Shown in pieces: positions 1 to 6,424 of a stretch of DNA of 6,997 nt. Below the pieces are notes generated by a model. The model saw nothing but the letters and a program-made list of their open reading frames with translations, was not told where the DNA came from and made no database searches. The translations under genes and the position numbers were made by a program. The DNA comes from JBFKUL01 sp041635755 (GTDB lineage: Bacteria; Pseudomonadota; Gammaproteobacteria; Burkholderiales; SG8-39), in NCBI GenBank assembly GCA_041635755.1, contig JBFKUL010000156.1, forward strand, positions 1-6,997. The letters are read 5' to 3'. Each line of letters begins with the position of its first letter. Within the stretch, counting starts at the first letter, position 1.

Positions 1-1461
1 CCGATCGACCAGACGACCCGCCAGCTCGACGCCACCGTTAAATACACGACCGAGCGGCTCCAGCTCTCGGGCGGCTACTACGGTACTTCGTTCGAGAACC
101 GGAACAGCGTGCTTAACGTCGGGGGTGCGGCAATTGCGGGCTTTAACCAGATGGCGCTGCCGCCGGACAACCAGTCGCACCAGGTACACCTCGCCGGCGG
201 CTACAACTTCTCGAAGACGACGCGCGGCACGTTCAAGGTCGCCTACGGCCGCATTACGCAGGACGAAGCATTTCCCGTGGCGCCGGTCGCCGGCGCGCCG
301 GGCAACCTCGACGGGCGCATCGACACCACTCTGGTGCAGGCGGGCCTGACCGCGCGGCCGATGCCGCGGCTTTCGGTGCGCGCCGATCTGCGCTACGAGA
401 ACCGTGACGACAAGACGCCGGTGTTCCTGTATTTCCCGGCTCAAGCCACGGCGACCGCGACCAACAACGGCGAGAACGAGCCGCGCAGCATCAAGACCAC
501 CTCCGGCAAACTCGAGGCGAGCTACCGTCTGCCGATGGGCTTTCGCCTGACCGGCGGCGTCGATTACGTCGAGAAGAAGCGCAACGCCGCCCCGGTGCGC
601 TCGGTCGGCTTCCGCGAGAAGACCGATGAGACCTCGGTGCGCGCCGAGCTGCGCCGCTCGATTTCGGAGACCGTCACCGGTGCCGTGTCCTACGTGCACA
701 GCGAGCGGGGCGGGTCCGATTTTCTGTTCAACAACCGGAACACGACGCCGGGCGGCAGCAACCAAGTGGCGCCGCTGCACCTGGCGGACCGCGATCGGGA
801 CATGGTGCGATTCACGGTGAACTGGATGCCGACCGACCCGCTGTCGTTGAATTTCCGCTTCGACGAGGCGCGCGACAAGTACAAGGGGCGTGGCATTAGC
901 GTGGTGGATCAGAACGTGCGCAAGGGCGAGGCGCAGAACTACTCGGTCGACGCCGCTTACACGTTCTCCGAGCGTGTGCAGGGCAACGCGTGGTTCTCGC
1001 GCAACGACAACAAGCTCGACGCGCAGACCTGCCGCATCCCCGGGAGCTTCGTCTGCACCCCGGGTCCGGACCAGGTCTGGGGCGCGAACCTGCGCAATGT
1101 CGCCGACTCCTACGGGCTTGGCGTGCGCGCCAAGGTCACCTCGAAGCTCGAGATCATGGCGGATTTTGCGGAGACTGACGTGCGCGACGAGATGCTGCTC
1201 GTCTCGATCGCCGGTGCGCCAGCCGGAACGCTCGACAACATCAACACCAAGGTCACGACGTTCAAGCTGGAGGCGAAGTACGCACTGCAGCGCAACTCGG
1301 GCATTCGCGTGATGTACATCCACGACCGCTTCCGCACCGACGACTGGGCGTGGTCGCGCTGGAACTACTCGCCGGGCACCGACGGCGGCACGACGATCCT
1401 GCAGCAGCCCGACCAGAAGGTCGACTTCCTCGGCGTGGCGTTCTACTACCGCTGGCAGTAA
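1..1461 (+). CDS. MtrB/PioB-family decaheme-associated outer membrane beta-barrel protein (5' partial)
   Basis: The reading frame is open from the first base to a TAA at 1459-1461, giving 486 C-terminal residues; the start and signal peptide lie outside the window. The family forms an outer-membrane barrel that sheathes a periplasmic multihaem cytochrome (MtrA/PioA type) and moves electrons across the outer membrane. Recognition rests on the family-like stretch encoded near 148-280 (ALPPDNQSHQ, then GGYNFSKTTRGTFKVAYGR and TQDEAF) and on long runs of alternating polar and hydrophobic residues with many aromatics, typical of amphipathic strands with charged loops. The protein ends GVAFYYRWQ, an aromatic-rich last strand, although the final residue is Gln rather than the usual Phe or Trp. 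Two cysteines (codons 1030-1032 and 1054-1056) flank a probable loop. MtrB homologues are usually about 650-750 residues, so roughly a third is missing. A partner cytochrome gene would be expected upstream. The GTG at 109 is internal, not a start. Confidence 0.88.
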   Translation, partial: PIDQTTRQLDATVKYTTERLQLSGGYYGTSFENRNSVLNVGGAAIAGFNQMALPPDNQSHQVHLAGGYNFSKTTRGTFKVAYGRITQDEAFPVAPVAGAPGNLDGRIDTTLVQAGLTARPMPRLSVRADLRYENRDDKTPVFLYFPAQATATATNNGENEPRSIKTTSGKLEASYRLPMGFRLTGGVDYVEKKRNAAPVRSVGFREKTDETSVRAELRRSISETVTGAVSYVHSERGGSDFLFNNRNTTPGGSNQVAPLHLADRDRDMVRFTVNWMPTDPLSLNFRFDEARDKYKGRGISVVDQNVRKGEAQNYSVDAAYTFSERVQGNAWFSRNDNKLDAQTCRIPGSFVCTPGPDQVWGANLRNVADSYGLGVRAKVTSKLEIMADFAETDVRDEMLLVSIAGAPAGTLDNINTKVTTFKLEAKYALQRNSGIRVMYIHDRFRTDDWAWSRWNYSPGTDGGTTILQQPDQKVDFLGVAFYYRWQ

Positions 1462-1469
1462 CGCCTGCC

Positions 1470-1495
1470 GCGCCGGGAGGCTCCCCTCCCGGCGC
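1470..1495. terminator. GC-rich perfect hairpin just after the porin gene
   Basis: An 11-bp perfect stem (1470-1480 pairing with 1485-1495; arms GCGCCGGGAGG and its complement) closes on a CTCC loop nine bases after the porin stop codon. Neither side has a T-tract, so by itself it is not a classical intrinsic terminator. It could protect the 3' end of the mRNA or help termination of the convergent transcripts. Confidence 0.5.
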
Positions 1496-1523
1496 CCGCT
1501 GCGCATACTGAGTTCGCCTCTTG

Positions 1524-1552
1524 CGCCCCCGCCCACCCGGGGCGTTTTCTTT
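1524..1552 (+). terminator. Rho-independent terminator for the porin transcript
   Basis: A CGCCCC arm (1524-1529) pairs with GGGGCG (1539-1544) across a nine-base loop and is followed at once by TTTTCTTT (1545-1552). The T-rich tail lies on the plus-strand side, so it would stop transcripts coming from the porin gene. The other strand has no comparable T-tract, so the convergent radical SAM gene is not obviously served by it. Confidence 0.7.
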
Positions 1553-1581
1553 CGCGCGCGAGCCGGGCGGGCCGATGATCG

Positions 1582-2577
1582 CTACGCCGCCGCGTGGATC
1601 GGGATCGTCGCTTTGGCGGCTGGCGCGTCGTCGTAGGCGATGCACTTCTCGCACACCGTGCCGCACACGTCCTCGGCGAGGTTGGCGAGGCGCAGCCGCT
1701 GGAACGGCTCGCTGTGCCAGGCGTCCATGAAGCTCATGCGCGTCAGGTCGCCCATGTTGAAGCGTCCGTCGTGGTCGAAGCAGCACGCCGAGAGCCGGCC
1801 ATCGAAGGTGATGTGCCCCTCGGTGAACAGCGACCAGCAGGGCAGGGGCTTGCGCAGCGCGCCGATGCGGCCCTGGTTGCCGGCGGTCGGCACGGTACCC
1901 TTGGCGCCGCTGGTGAGCCCGGCTTGCCCGTAGAGCGGCAGCCAGTAGTGCTCGTCCACGTAGGGCTCGATGCGCGCCACGGTGCGCTCCATGCGCTGCT
2001 GCTGCTCGTCGTCGTAGCGGATGCTCGAGGCGTACAAGCCGCAGTGGTGCCCGGTTTCGGCCTCGACCTCGTCGCGCACCACGCGCGCGGATTTCAGGTT
2101 GGCGGCGACGCGCCAGAAATCGCCCGCCTTCACGCGCGTCACGTCGGCGAACTGCTCCGGGTCGGAGAAATTGAAGCTGAATTTCAGGCTGTCGAGGCCC
2201 GCCTCGATGCACGCGCGCACCCGCTCGGGGGTGGCCAGGCGGCCGTTGGTGGTGAGAAAGACATAGGGGTAGCCGCACTCCTGCTTGGCGTAGCGTATCG
2301 CCTCGGGCAGCCAGCGGCACAGGAACGACTCGCCGAGATAGAACAGGCCGATTTCCTCGACGCCAAGCTCGCGCATCTCGCGCAGCACGCGGCGGAAGAA
2401 CGCCTCGTCGATCTCGCTTTTCTCGCGCAGGCGCTGCGAGCTGGCGCAGAAGAAGCACTGGAAGTCGCAGCGCGCGGTGAGCTCGATCTTGACGCTCTTC
2501 GGCACCGGCGGCCTCGCCGAGCGGTAGGCGTCGGTGAGCAGCGTGATGCGATCGATGCGTTCGGTGATCTTGCCCAT
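1582..2577 (-). CDS. Radical SAM protein with C-terminal SPASM-like cysteine cluster
   Basis: The protein has 331 residues. The N-terminal domain carries the CX3CX2C motif CDFQCFFC (Cys37, Cys41, Cys44), which binds the [4Fe-4S] cluster that cleaves S-adenosylmethionine. A GGE-like motif LGE (81-83) and the strand FLTTNG (about 106-111) fit the partial TIM barrel. The C-terminal part has PCW (Cys247), CC (265-266) and CX3CX2C (305, 309, 312), the pattern of a SPASM or twitch domain holding an auxiliary Fe-S cluster. Such enzymes often modify peptides or act in cofactor maturation, but the substrate here cannot be read from sequence, and no precursor peptide gene is apparent nearby. The start is ATG 2577, because GGAG lies seven bases upstream and the family-like sequence begins there; the open frame reaches 2784, but that extension is Arg-rich and unconserved in appearance. 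The gene is convergent with the porin and divergent from the copper cluster. Confidence 0.88.
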   Translation of the reverse strand: MGKITERIDRITLLTDAYRSARPPVPKSVKIELTARCDFQCFFCASSQRLREKSEIDEAFFRRVLREMRELGVEEIGLFYLGESFLCRWLPEAIRYAKQECGYPYVFLTTNGRLATPERVRACIEAGLDSLKFSFNFSDPEQFADVTRVKAGDFWRVAANLKSARVVRDEVEAETGHHCGLYASSIRYDDEQQQRMERTVARIEPYVDEHYWLPLYGQAGLTSGAKGTVPTAGNQGRIGALRKPLPCWSLFTEGHITFDGRLSACCFDHDGRFNMGDLTRMSFMDAWHSEPFQRLRLANLAEDVCGTVCEKCIAYDDAPAAKATIPIHAAA

Positions 2578-2674
2578 GCGCAGTCTCCGGAGGACGATTT
2601 TTCGCAAGTCTCGGGCCAGGGCGCAAGCGCGGCAATGCACTATGACCGCTGCCCGTAGGCGAGCTGCAAAATGC

Positions 2675-2688
2675 TTGACGGCCGTCAA
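2675..2688. promoter_or_regulatory. Perfect palindrome TTGACGGCCGTCAA, FNR/CRP-family-like operator
   Basis: This is a perfect 14-base palindrome with half-sites TTGAC and GTCAA separated by four bases. It fits the TTGA-N6-TCAA pattern shared by FNR, FixK and Dnr-type regulators, but the fifth base is C/G, whereas the FNR consensus (TTGAT-N4-ATCAA) has T/A. It lies about 98 bases upstream of the radical SAM start. Regulator identity is inferred only from the pattern. Confidence 0.5.
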
Positions 2689-2764
2689 CGAAGCCGCCGC
2701 GCCACGGGAGCCGCACCGCGCTCGACAAACAGCAGTCGGCGGCCGGCGGCGGAACTTGGCGTGT

Positions 2765-2778
2765 TTGACTTGAGTCAA
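2765..2778. promoter_or_regulatory. Palindrome TTGACTTGAGTCAA, second FNR/CRP-family-like operator
   Basis: It has the same TTGAC-N4-GTCAA architecture as the site at 2675, centred 90 bases from it and about 60 bases upstream of the ATG at 2832. Matching half-sites with a different four-base centre argue for a protein-binding site rather than chance. It could serve as an activator or repressor site for the plus-strand cluster. Confidence 0.5.
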
Positions 2779-2831
2779 CGTCATGCCCGGGCAAACGGGC
2801 AGACTGAGAATTGCATACGAGGAGATGAGCC

Positions 2832-3287
2832 ATGGGAAGGACCGTTCTGGCCGCCGCGCTCCTCGCGCTTGGCGTGTTCGCCGCGCAGGCGCAGGACGTG
2901 AGCACGATGCAACAGGGCAGTGTCACTTTCATCGCGGGCGGCGTCGGTGTGGGCGAGCGCAATGCGATGAGCGCGATGAAACCGCAGTTCAATGCCCGCT
3001 TGACCTTCGCGGTCAGGAAGACCGGGAACTTCGTCGCCAACGTTCAGGTCACGATCGCCGACGCCAAGGGGGCCGAGGTGTTGAAGACCAATGTGCCGGG
3101 GCCGCTGCTCTACGCGCAGCTCGCGCCGGGCGAATACCGCGTCCAAGCGACCTACCATGGCATCACCCAGACGCAGCCGCTGAAGGTGCGCCCGCAGGGC
3201 CATAGCGAGCTCTACCTGTACTGGGACGATCCCGCCGCGGCGGAGACCATGGCGCTCAATCCAGAGCGATTGAAGAAGTGGCAATAA
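2832..3287 (+). CDS. Small secreted protein with carboxypeptidase-regulatory-like (Ig-like) fold, function unknown
   Basis: The product has 151 residues. A Sec signal peptide is evident: MGR, a hydrophobic core rich in Ala and Leu, then AQA just before Gln21, a good signal peptidase I site. The mature part (about 130 residues) contains FAVRKTGNFVANVQVTIADA, then GPLLYAQLAPGEYRVQATY, a layout like transthyretin- or carboxypeptidase-regulatory-type beta sandwiches, in which a small extracellular domain ends in a 'LpaGeY.v.a.y' strand. Similar short periplasmic proteins are known from betaproteobacteria, but no function is established to my knowledge. There is no cysteine or obvious catalytic motif. 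The start at 2832 is supported by GAGGAG at 2819-2824 with a seven-base spacing. It is the first gene of the rightward cluster, behind two palindromic operators, and is followed 15 bases later by the SirB2 gene. Confidence 0.8.
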   Translation: MGRTVLAAALLALGVFAAQAQDVSTMQQGSVTFIAGGVGVGERNAMSAMKPQFNARLTFAVRKTGNFVANVQVTIADAKGAEVLKTNVPGPLLYAQLAPGEYRVQATYHGITQTQPLKVRPQGHSELYLYWDDPAAAETMALNPERLKKWQ

Positions 3288-3302
3288 GCGGGAGCATGGA
3301 TA

Positions 3303-3707
3303 TTGGGCGCCAGCGCATACCTGATCGCCAAGTCGCTGCACGTCGGGTGCGCGGTGCTGAGCATCGCGGGGTTTCTCGCGCGTGGGCTGCTGATGCTGAA
3401 CGATTCGCCGTTGCTCGGTCGGCGCCTGGTGCGCGTGGCGCCGCACGTCGTCGACACGGCGCTGCTCGCGAGCGCGCTGTGGCTTGCCTGGTTCCTGGGC
3501 GCCTCGCCGCTCGAGCAGCCGTGGCTCGCGGCCAAGATCGCGGCGCTTTTTGCCTACATCGGGCTCGGCATGGTGGCGCTGCGGCGCGGGCGCAGCAAGG
3601 GCGTGCGCGCGGCGGCGTTCGTGGCAGCGCTGGCCGCGGCGCTCTACATCGTCGCGGTGGCGTACTCGCGCGATGCGCGCGGGCCGCTCGCGCTGCTCGG
3701 GACTTGA
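3303..3707 (+). CDS. SirB2-family inner membrane protein
   Basis: The product is a 134-residue integral membrane protein with four predicted helices (about residues 6-30, 47-66, 74-92 and 101-121). Family-like positions are visible: K10-x2-H13 in the first helix, R27, PHVVD at 47-51, and PWLAAK at 73-78 followed by an IGLG turn. SirB2 was named after a Salmonella invasion-regulator locus, but its biochemical role is unclear; homologues are widespread in beta- and gammaproteobacteria. The start is TTG 3303, because GGAG at 3291-3294 lies eight bases upstream and an in-frame stop (the TAA of the previous gene) excludes a longer N-terminus. The nearby ATG at 3296 is in another frame. Only 15 bases separate it from the preceding gene, so the two are probably co-transcribed. 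Confidence 0.83.
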   Translation: MGASAYLIAKSLHVGCAVLSIAGFLARGLLMLNDSPLLGRRLVRVAPHVVDTALLASALWLAWFLGASPLEQPWLAAKIAALFAYIGLGMVALRRGRSKGVRAAAFVAALAAALYIVAVAYSRDARGPLALLGT

Positions 3708-3747
3708 CCCGGATGCGCGTGTGGGCATCGGAGTGGCGGCGGCCGGA

Positions 3748-3753
3748 TACAAT
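3748..3753 (+). promoter_or_regulatory. Possible -10 element (TACAAT) before the universal stress protein gene
   Basis: TACAAT matches the TATAAT consensus at five of six positions and lies 18 bases before the ATG at 3772, in a 64-base gap that is the widest in the cluster. No good -35 hexamer at 16-18 base spacing was found, so a separate promoter is only a possibility. Confidence 0.25.
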
Positions 3754-3771
3754 GACGATCGAGAGGCGCAA

Positions 3772-4200
3772 ATGAGAATTCTGGTGGCGGTGGATGGCTC
3801 GAAGACCGCGTTGCGCGCGGTGCAGTGCGTAATCGAGCACGCCGACTGGTACGCCGAATCACCGAGCGTCGAGCTGGTGAACGTCCAGATGGAGGTGCCG
3901 CAGCTCAAGCGCCTCGGCATCTCGCTGGGGAAAAATCGCATCCGCGAGTACTACCACGCGGAAGGCGCCAAGGCGCTCGCGCGCTCGCGCACGGCGCTCG
4001 ATGATGCACGCGTCCGCTACACGGCGCGCATCCTGGTGGGGCCGATCGCCGATACGATCGTCAAGCACGCGAAGAACAAGCGCTGTGATCTCATCTACAT
4101 CGGCACGCGCGGCATGACCGCGGCGGGCAACATGCTGCTCGGCTCGATCGCCACCAAGGTGGTGCACGGCGCGAGCGTGCCGGTGCTGCTCGTGAAGTGA
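3772..4200 (+). CDS. Universal stress protein, ATP-binding (UspA-type) family
   Basis: The 142-residue product is a single USP domain of normal family length. It begins MRILVAVDGS, the typical first strand with Asp8 near the nucleotide site. Near the C-terminus it has the ATP-binding motif G-x2-G-x9-G-S (G111, G114, G124, S125), then VVHGASVPVLLVK, the closing strand. USPs of this type are cytoplasmic, usually dimeric, bind ATP, and accumulate under starvation, oxidative or oxygen-limitation stress; the direct target is rarely known. The start is ATG 3772, with GAGAGG at 3761-3766 five bases upstream. The frame is open further upstream to 3484, but that stretch overlaps the SirB2 gene and has shadow-frame composition. 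The stop is four bases from the copper ATPase start, so translational coupling is likely and links the two genes functionally. Confidence 0.92.
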   Translation: MRILVAVDGSKTALRAVQCVIEHADWYAESPSVELVNVQMEVPQLKRLGISLGKNRIREYYHAEGAKALARSRTALDDARVRYTARILVGPIADTIVKHAKNKRCDLIYIGTRGMTAAGNMLLGSIATKVVHGASVPVLLVK

Positions 4201-4204
4201 TGCC

Positions 4205-6424
4205 ATGAGCACGGCGGCCGCCCGTTCGCTGGTCGAACTCGACGTCGAGGGCATGACCTGCACCGCCTGCGCGGCGCGCATCGAGACGAACCTGAACAAG
4301 CTCGAAGGCGTCGAGGCGAGCGTCAGCTTCGCCACCGACAAGGCCACGATTCGCTATTCGCCCAAGAAGCTGGATGTCGAGCGCCTGATCGGCGCGATCC
4401 GCGACACCGGCTACGACGCCCACGTGGCGCGCGAGGGCGTGCTGCGCGACCACGCGGCCGAGCACCGCGCGGCCCTCGTCGATTTTGCGGTGGCGGCGGT
4501 GTTCACGGCGCCGTTCCTGCTCGAGATGGGCGCGATGTTCGCCGGCGGGCATGGCCTGCTGCCCGGCTGGCTGCAGTGGCTGCTCGCAACCCCGGTGCAG
4601 TTCTGGTGCGGCATGCGCTTCTACAAGGGCGCCACCAAGAGCCTGAAGAGCGGCGCGGCCAACATGGACGTGCTGGTGGCCCTGGGCACGAGCGTCGCGT
4701 ACCTGTTTTCGGCTGCAGTGCTGTTCCTCTCGCTGCGCGAGCACCTGTACTTCGAGGCGGGCGCGGTGGTGATCACGCTGGTGCTGCTCGGCAAGTATCT
4801 GGAGGCGCGCGCCAAGTCGAAGGCCGCCCAGGCGCTCGAGGGCCTGATCCGGCTGCAGCCGAAGACCACTTGGGTGGAGCGCGACGGGCGCCTGGTCGAG
4901 GTGGATGTCGCTACGCTCAAGCCGGGCGATTCGTTCACCGTGCGGCCGGGCGATGCGATCGCAGTCGACGGCCGCGTGCTCGAGGGCGCTTCCGCGGTCA
5001 ACGAGTCGATGCTCACCGGCGAGGCGATGCCGGTCGAGAAGCGCGCCGAGAGCCGCGTCTACGCGGGCACCATCAACGGCGGCGGCGCGCTCAAATGCGC
5101 CGCAACCGGTATCGGCAAGGAAACGATCCTCTCCGGGATCATCCGGCTGGTGGCGGCGGCGCAGGCCTCGAAGCCCCCGGTGCAAAAGCTCGTCGACCAG
5201 GTCTCGGCGGTGTTCGTGCCGGTGGTGGTCGGTGTCGCGCTGGTGACCTTCGCGCTTTGGGCATGGCTCGGCGGCGGGGTCGGCGCCGCGATCATTCCCG
5301 CGGTCTCGGTGCTGGTGATTGCGTGTCCCTGCGCTTTGGGTCTGGCCACGCCGACCGCGCTGATGGTGGGCGTCGGACGCGCGGCGCGCGCCGGAATCCT
5401 GATCAAGAACGCCGATGCGCTGGAGGGCGCCGAGAAGCTCGACACGCTGGTGTTGGACAAGACTGGAACGCTCACGCGCGGCGCGCCCGAGGTGAGCGCG
5501 TTGGTGCCGGTGCCCGATGCCCGGGAGAACGAGCTCCTGCGCGTCGCGGTGTCGCTCGAGCAGCTTTCGGAGCATCCGCTCGCGCGCGCCATCCTGCGCT
5601 ATCGGGGCATGGCGCCCATGCCGACGAGCGATTTCCGCGCGCACGGCGGGCGCGGCGTCTCGGCGAAGCTCGGCGGCGAGACCGGGTGGCTGGGCTCGCC
5701 CGAGTTTCTCGCCGAGCAGGGTATCGTCACCGAGGCCTCGACACTTGCCGAGCTACGCACCGCGGGCAAGACCGTGGTTGGCGTGGCACTCGGCGGCCGC
5801 TTCCTCGGCTGGATCGCGCTCGCCGACAAGCTGCGCGAGACTTCGGCCGATGCCGTGGCGCAGCTTCGCGCCATGGGCATCGAGCCGGTAGTGCTTTCGG
5901 GCGACAACGCGGGCGCGGTCGAGGTCATCGCGCGCGAGCTGAAGATCGAGCGCTGGCGCGCGGGCGTGCTGCCCGATGGCAAGGCAAACGAGATCGACGC
6001 GCTGCGCGCCGAGGGGCGGCGCATCGGCATGGCGGGCGACGGCGTGAACGACGCGCCCGCGCTTGCCAAGGCCGATGTCAGCTTCGCGCTCGCGGGCGGC
6101 AGCGGCGCCTCGCTCGACGTGGCCGATGTGACGCTGATGAAAAACGATCTCTCCGGCCTGGCGGACGCGATCGCGCTCTCGCGCGCCACGCTTTCCAAGA
6201 TCCGGCAGAATCTGTTCTTCGCCTTCATCTACAACGTGCTCGGCATTCCGCTCGCCGCCTTCGGCCTGCTCAACCCGGTGATTGCCGGCGCGGCGATGGC
6301 GCTGAGCTCGGTGTCGGTGGTCACGAATTCGCTGTTGCTCAACCGCTGGAAATCCGGCACCAAGGAAAAACCATGGAAAACGTCGAGTTCAAGGTCGAAG
6401 GTCTCCACTGCGACGGCTGCGTGA
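4205..6424 (+). CDS. copA: Cu(+)-translocating P1B-type ATPase (CopA-like)
   Basis: The 739-residue inner-membrane pump moves Cu(+) out of the cytoplasm at the cost of ATP. Domains in order: one N-terminal heavy-metal-associated domain (about 10-72) with GMTCTAC (Cys19, Cys22); four membrane helices (about 91-197); actuator domain with TGE (271-273); two helices, the second with CPC (374-376); phosphorylation site DKTGT (Asp418); nucleotide-binding domain with SEHP (455-458) and GRG (482-484); hinge GDGVND (611-616); and two last helices. YN (676-677) and M-x2-SS (698, 701-702) in those helices, together with CPC, are the Cu(+) signature of the P1B-1 subgroup and argue against Zn/Cd. Only one metal-binding domain is present, where E. 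coli CopA has two. The natural end should be near residue 715; the last ~24 residues (a Ser/Thr/Lys-rich tail) are read through the start of the chaperone gene, a 52-base overlap. It begins four bases after the stress-protein stop. Confidence 0.95.
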   Translation: MSTAAARSLVELDVEGMTCTACAARIETNLNKLEGVEASVSFATDKATIRYSPKKLDVERLIGAIRDTGYDAHVAREGVLRDHAAEHRAALVDFAVAAVFTAPFLLEMGAMFAGGHGLLPGWLQWLLATPVQFWCGMRFYKGATKSLKSGAANMDVLVALGTSVAYLFSAAVLFLSLREHLYFEAGAVVITLVLLGKYLEARAKSKAAQALEGLIRLQPKTTWVERDGRLVEVDVATLKPGDSFTVRPGDAIAVDGRVLEGASAVNESMLTGEAMPVEKRAESRVYAGTINGGGALKCAATGIGKETILSGIIRLVAAAQASKPPVQKLVDQVSAVFVPVVVGVALVTFALWAWLGGGVGAAIIPAVSVLVIACPCALGLATPTALMVGVGRAARAGILIKNADALEGAEKLDTLVLDKTGTLTRGAPEVSALVPVPDARENELLRVAVSLEQLSEHPLARAILRYRGMAPMPTSDFRAHGGRGVSAKLGGETGWLGSPEFLAEQGIVTEASTLAELRTAGKTVVGVALGGRFLGWIALADKLRETSADAVAQLRAMGIEPVVLSGDNAGAVEVIARELKIERWRAGVLPDGKANEIDALRAEGRRIGMAGDGVNDAPALAKADVSFALAGGSGASLDVADVTLMKNDLSGLADAIALSRATLSKIRQNLFFAFIYNVLGIPLAAFGLLNPVIAGAAMALSSVSVVTNSLLLNRWKSGTKEKPWKTSSSRSKVSTATAA

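Larger units (their letters stand above)
2578..2831. promoter_or_regulatory. Divergent intergenic region between the radical SAM gene and the copper cluster
   Basis: These 254 bases separate two divergent starts and must hold promoters for both directions. They contain the two TTGAC-N4-GTCAA palindromes described separately and good ribosome-binding sites at each edge. Possible -10 elements are weak: GAGAAT at 2806-2811 for the plus strand, and CATAGT read on the minus strand at 2644-2639. Neither sits at the classic -41.5 spacing from its nearest palindrome. No convincing small gene or structured RNA was seen here. Confidence 0.6.

Noticed and set aside
1594..2658. Long plus-strand open frame (354 residues) opposite the radical SAM gene
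   Set aside because: Its composition is rich in Ala, Arg, Gly and His without motifs, and the opposite strand encodes a motif-complete radical SAM enzyme. It is a by-product of GC-rich codon use.
2578..2784. N-terminal extension of the radical SAM protein up to 2784
   Set aside because: ATG 2577 has a well-spaced GGAG, and the extension would cover both operators with an Arg-rich, family-unlike sequence.
2578..2831. Precursor peptide gene for the SPASM enzyme
   Set aside because: No short frame with a ribosome site and leader/core-like composition was found in this gap.
1262..3040. Minus-strand open frame of 592 residues spanning the porin end, the radical SAM gene and the intergenic region
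   Set aside because: It crosses three genuine features in a shadow frame and has a low-complexity Arg/Ala/Pro composition.
3278..3775. Plus-strand frame containing ATG 3296 (MDIGRQRIPD...)
   Set aside because: It overlaps the SirB2 gene in another frame; SirB2 has coherent helices and conserved positions, while this frame is Arg/Ala-rich.
2781..3941. Minus-strand open frame of 386 residues opposite the secreted protein and SirB2 genes
   Set aside because: The plus strand shows a signal peptide, ribosome sites and family motifs; the minus-strand product has none.
4091..5644. Minus-strand open frame of 517 residues opposite the copper ATPase
   Set aside because: It is antisense to a P-type ATPase with every signature motif; the translated product is Arg/His/Ala-rich and unlike any family I recognise.
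4205..6424. FixI/CcoI-type ATPase of cbb3 oxidase assembly
   Set aside because: The gene is not beside ccoNOP, ccoG or ccoS here, and its sequence looks like general CopA (CPC, YN, M-x2-SS, with a linked CopZ). A role in oxidase copper supply remains possible but is not shown.
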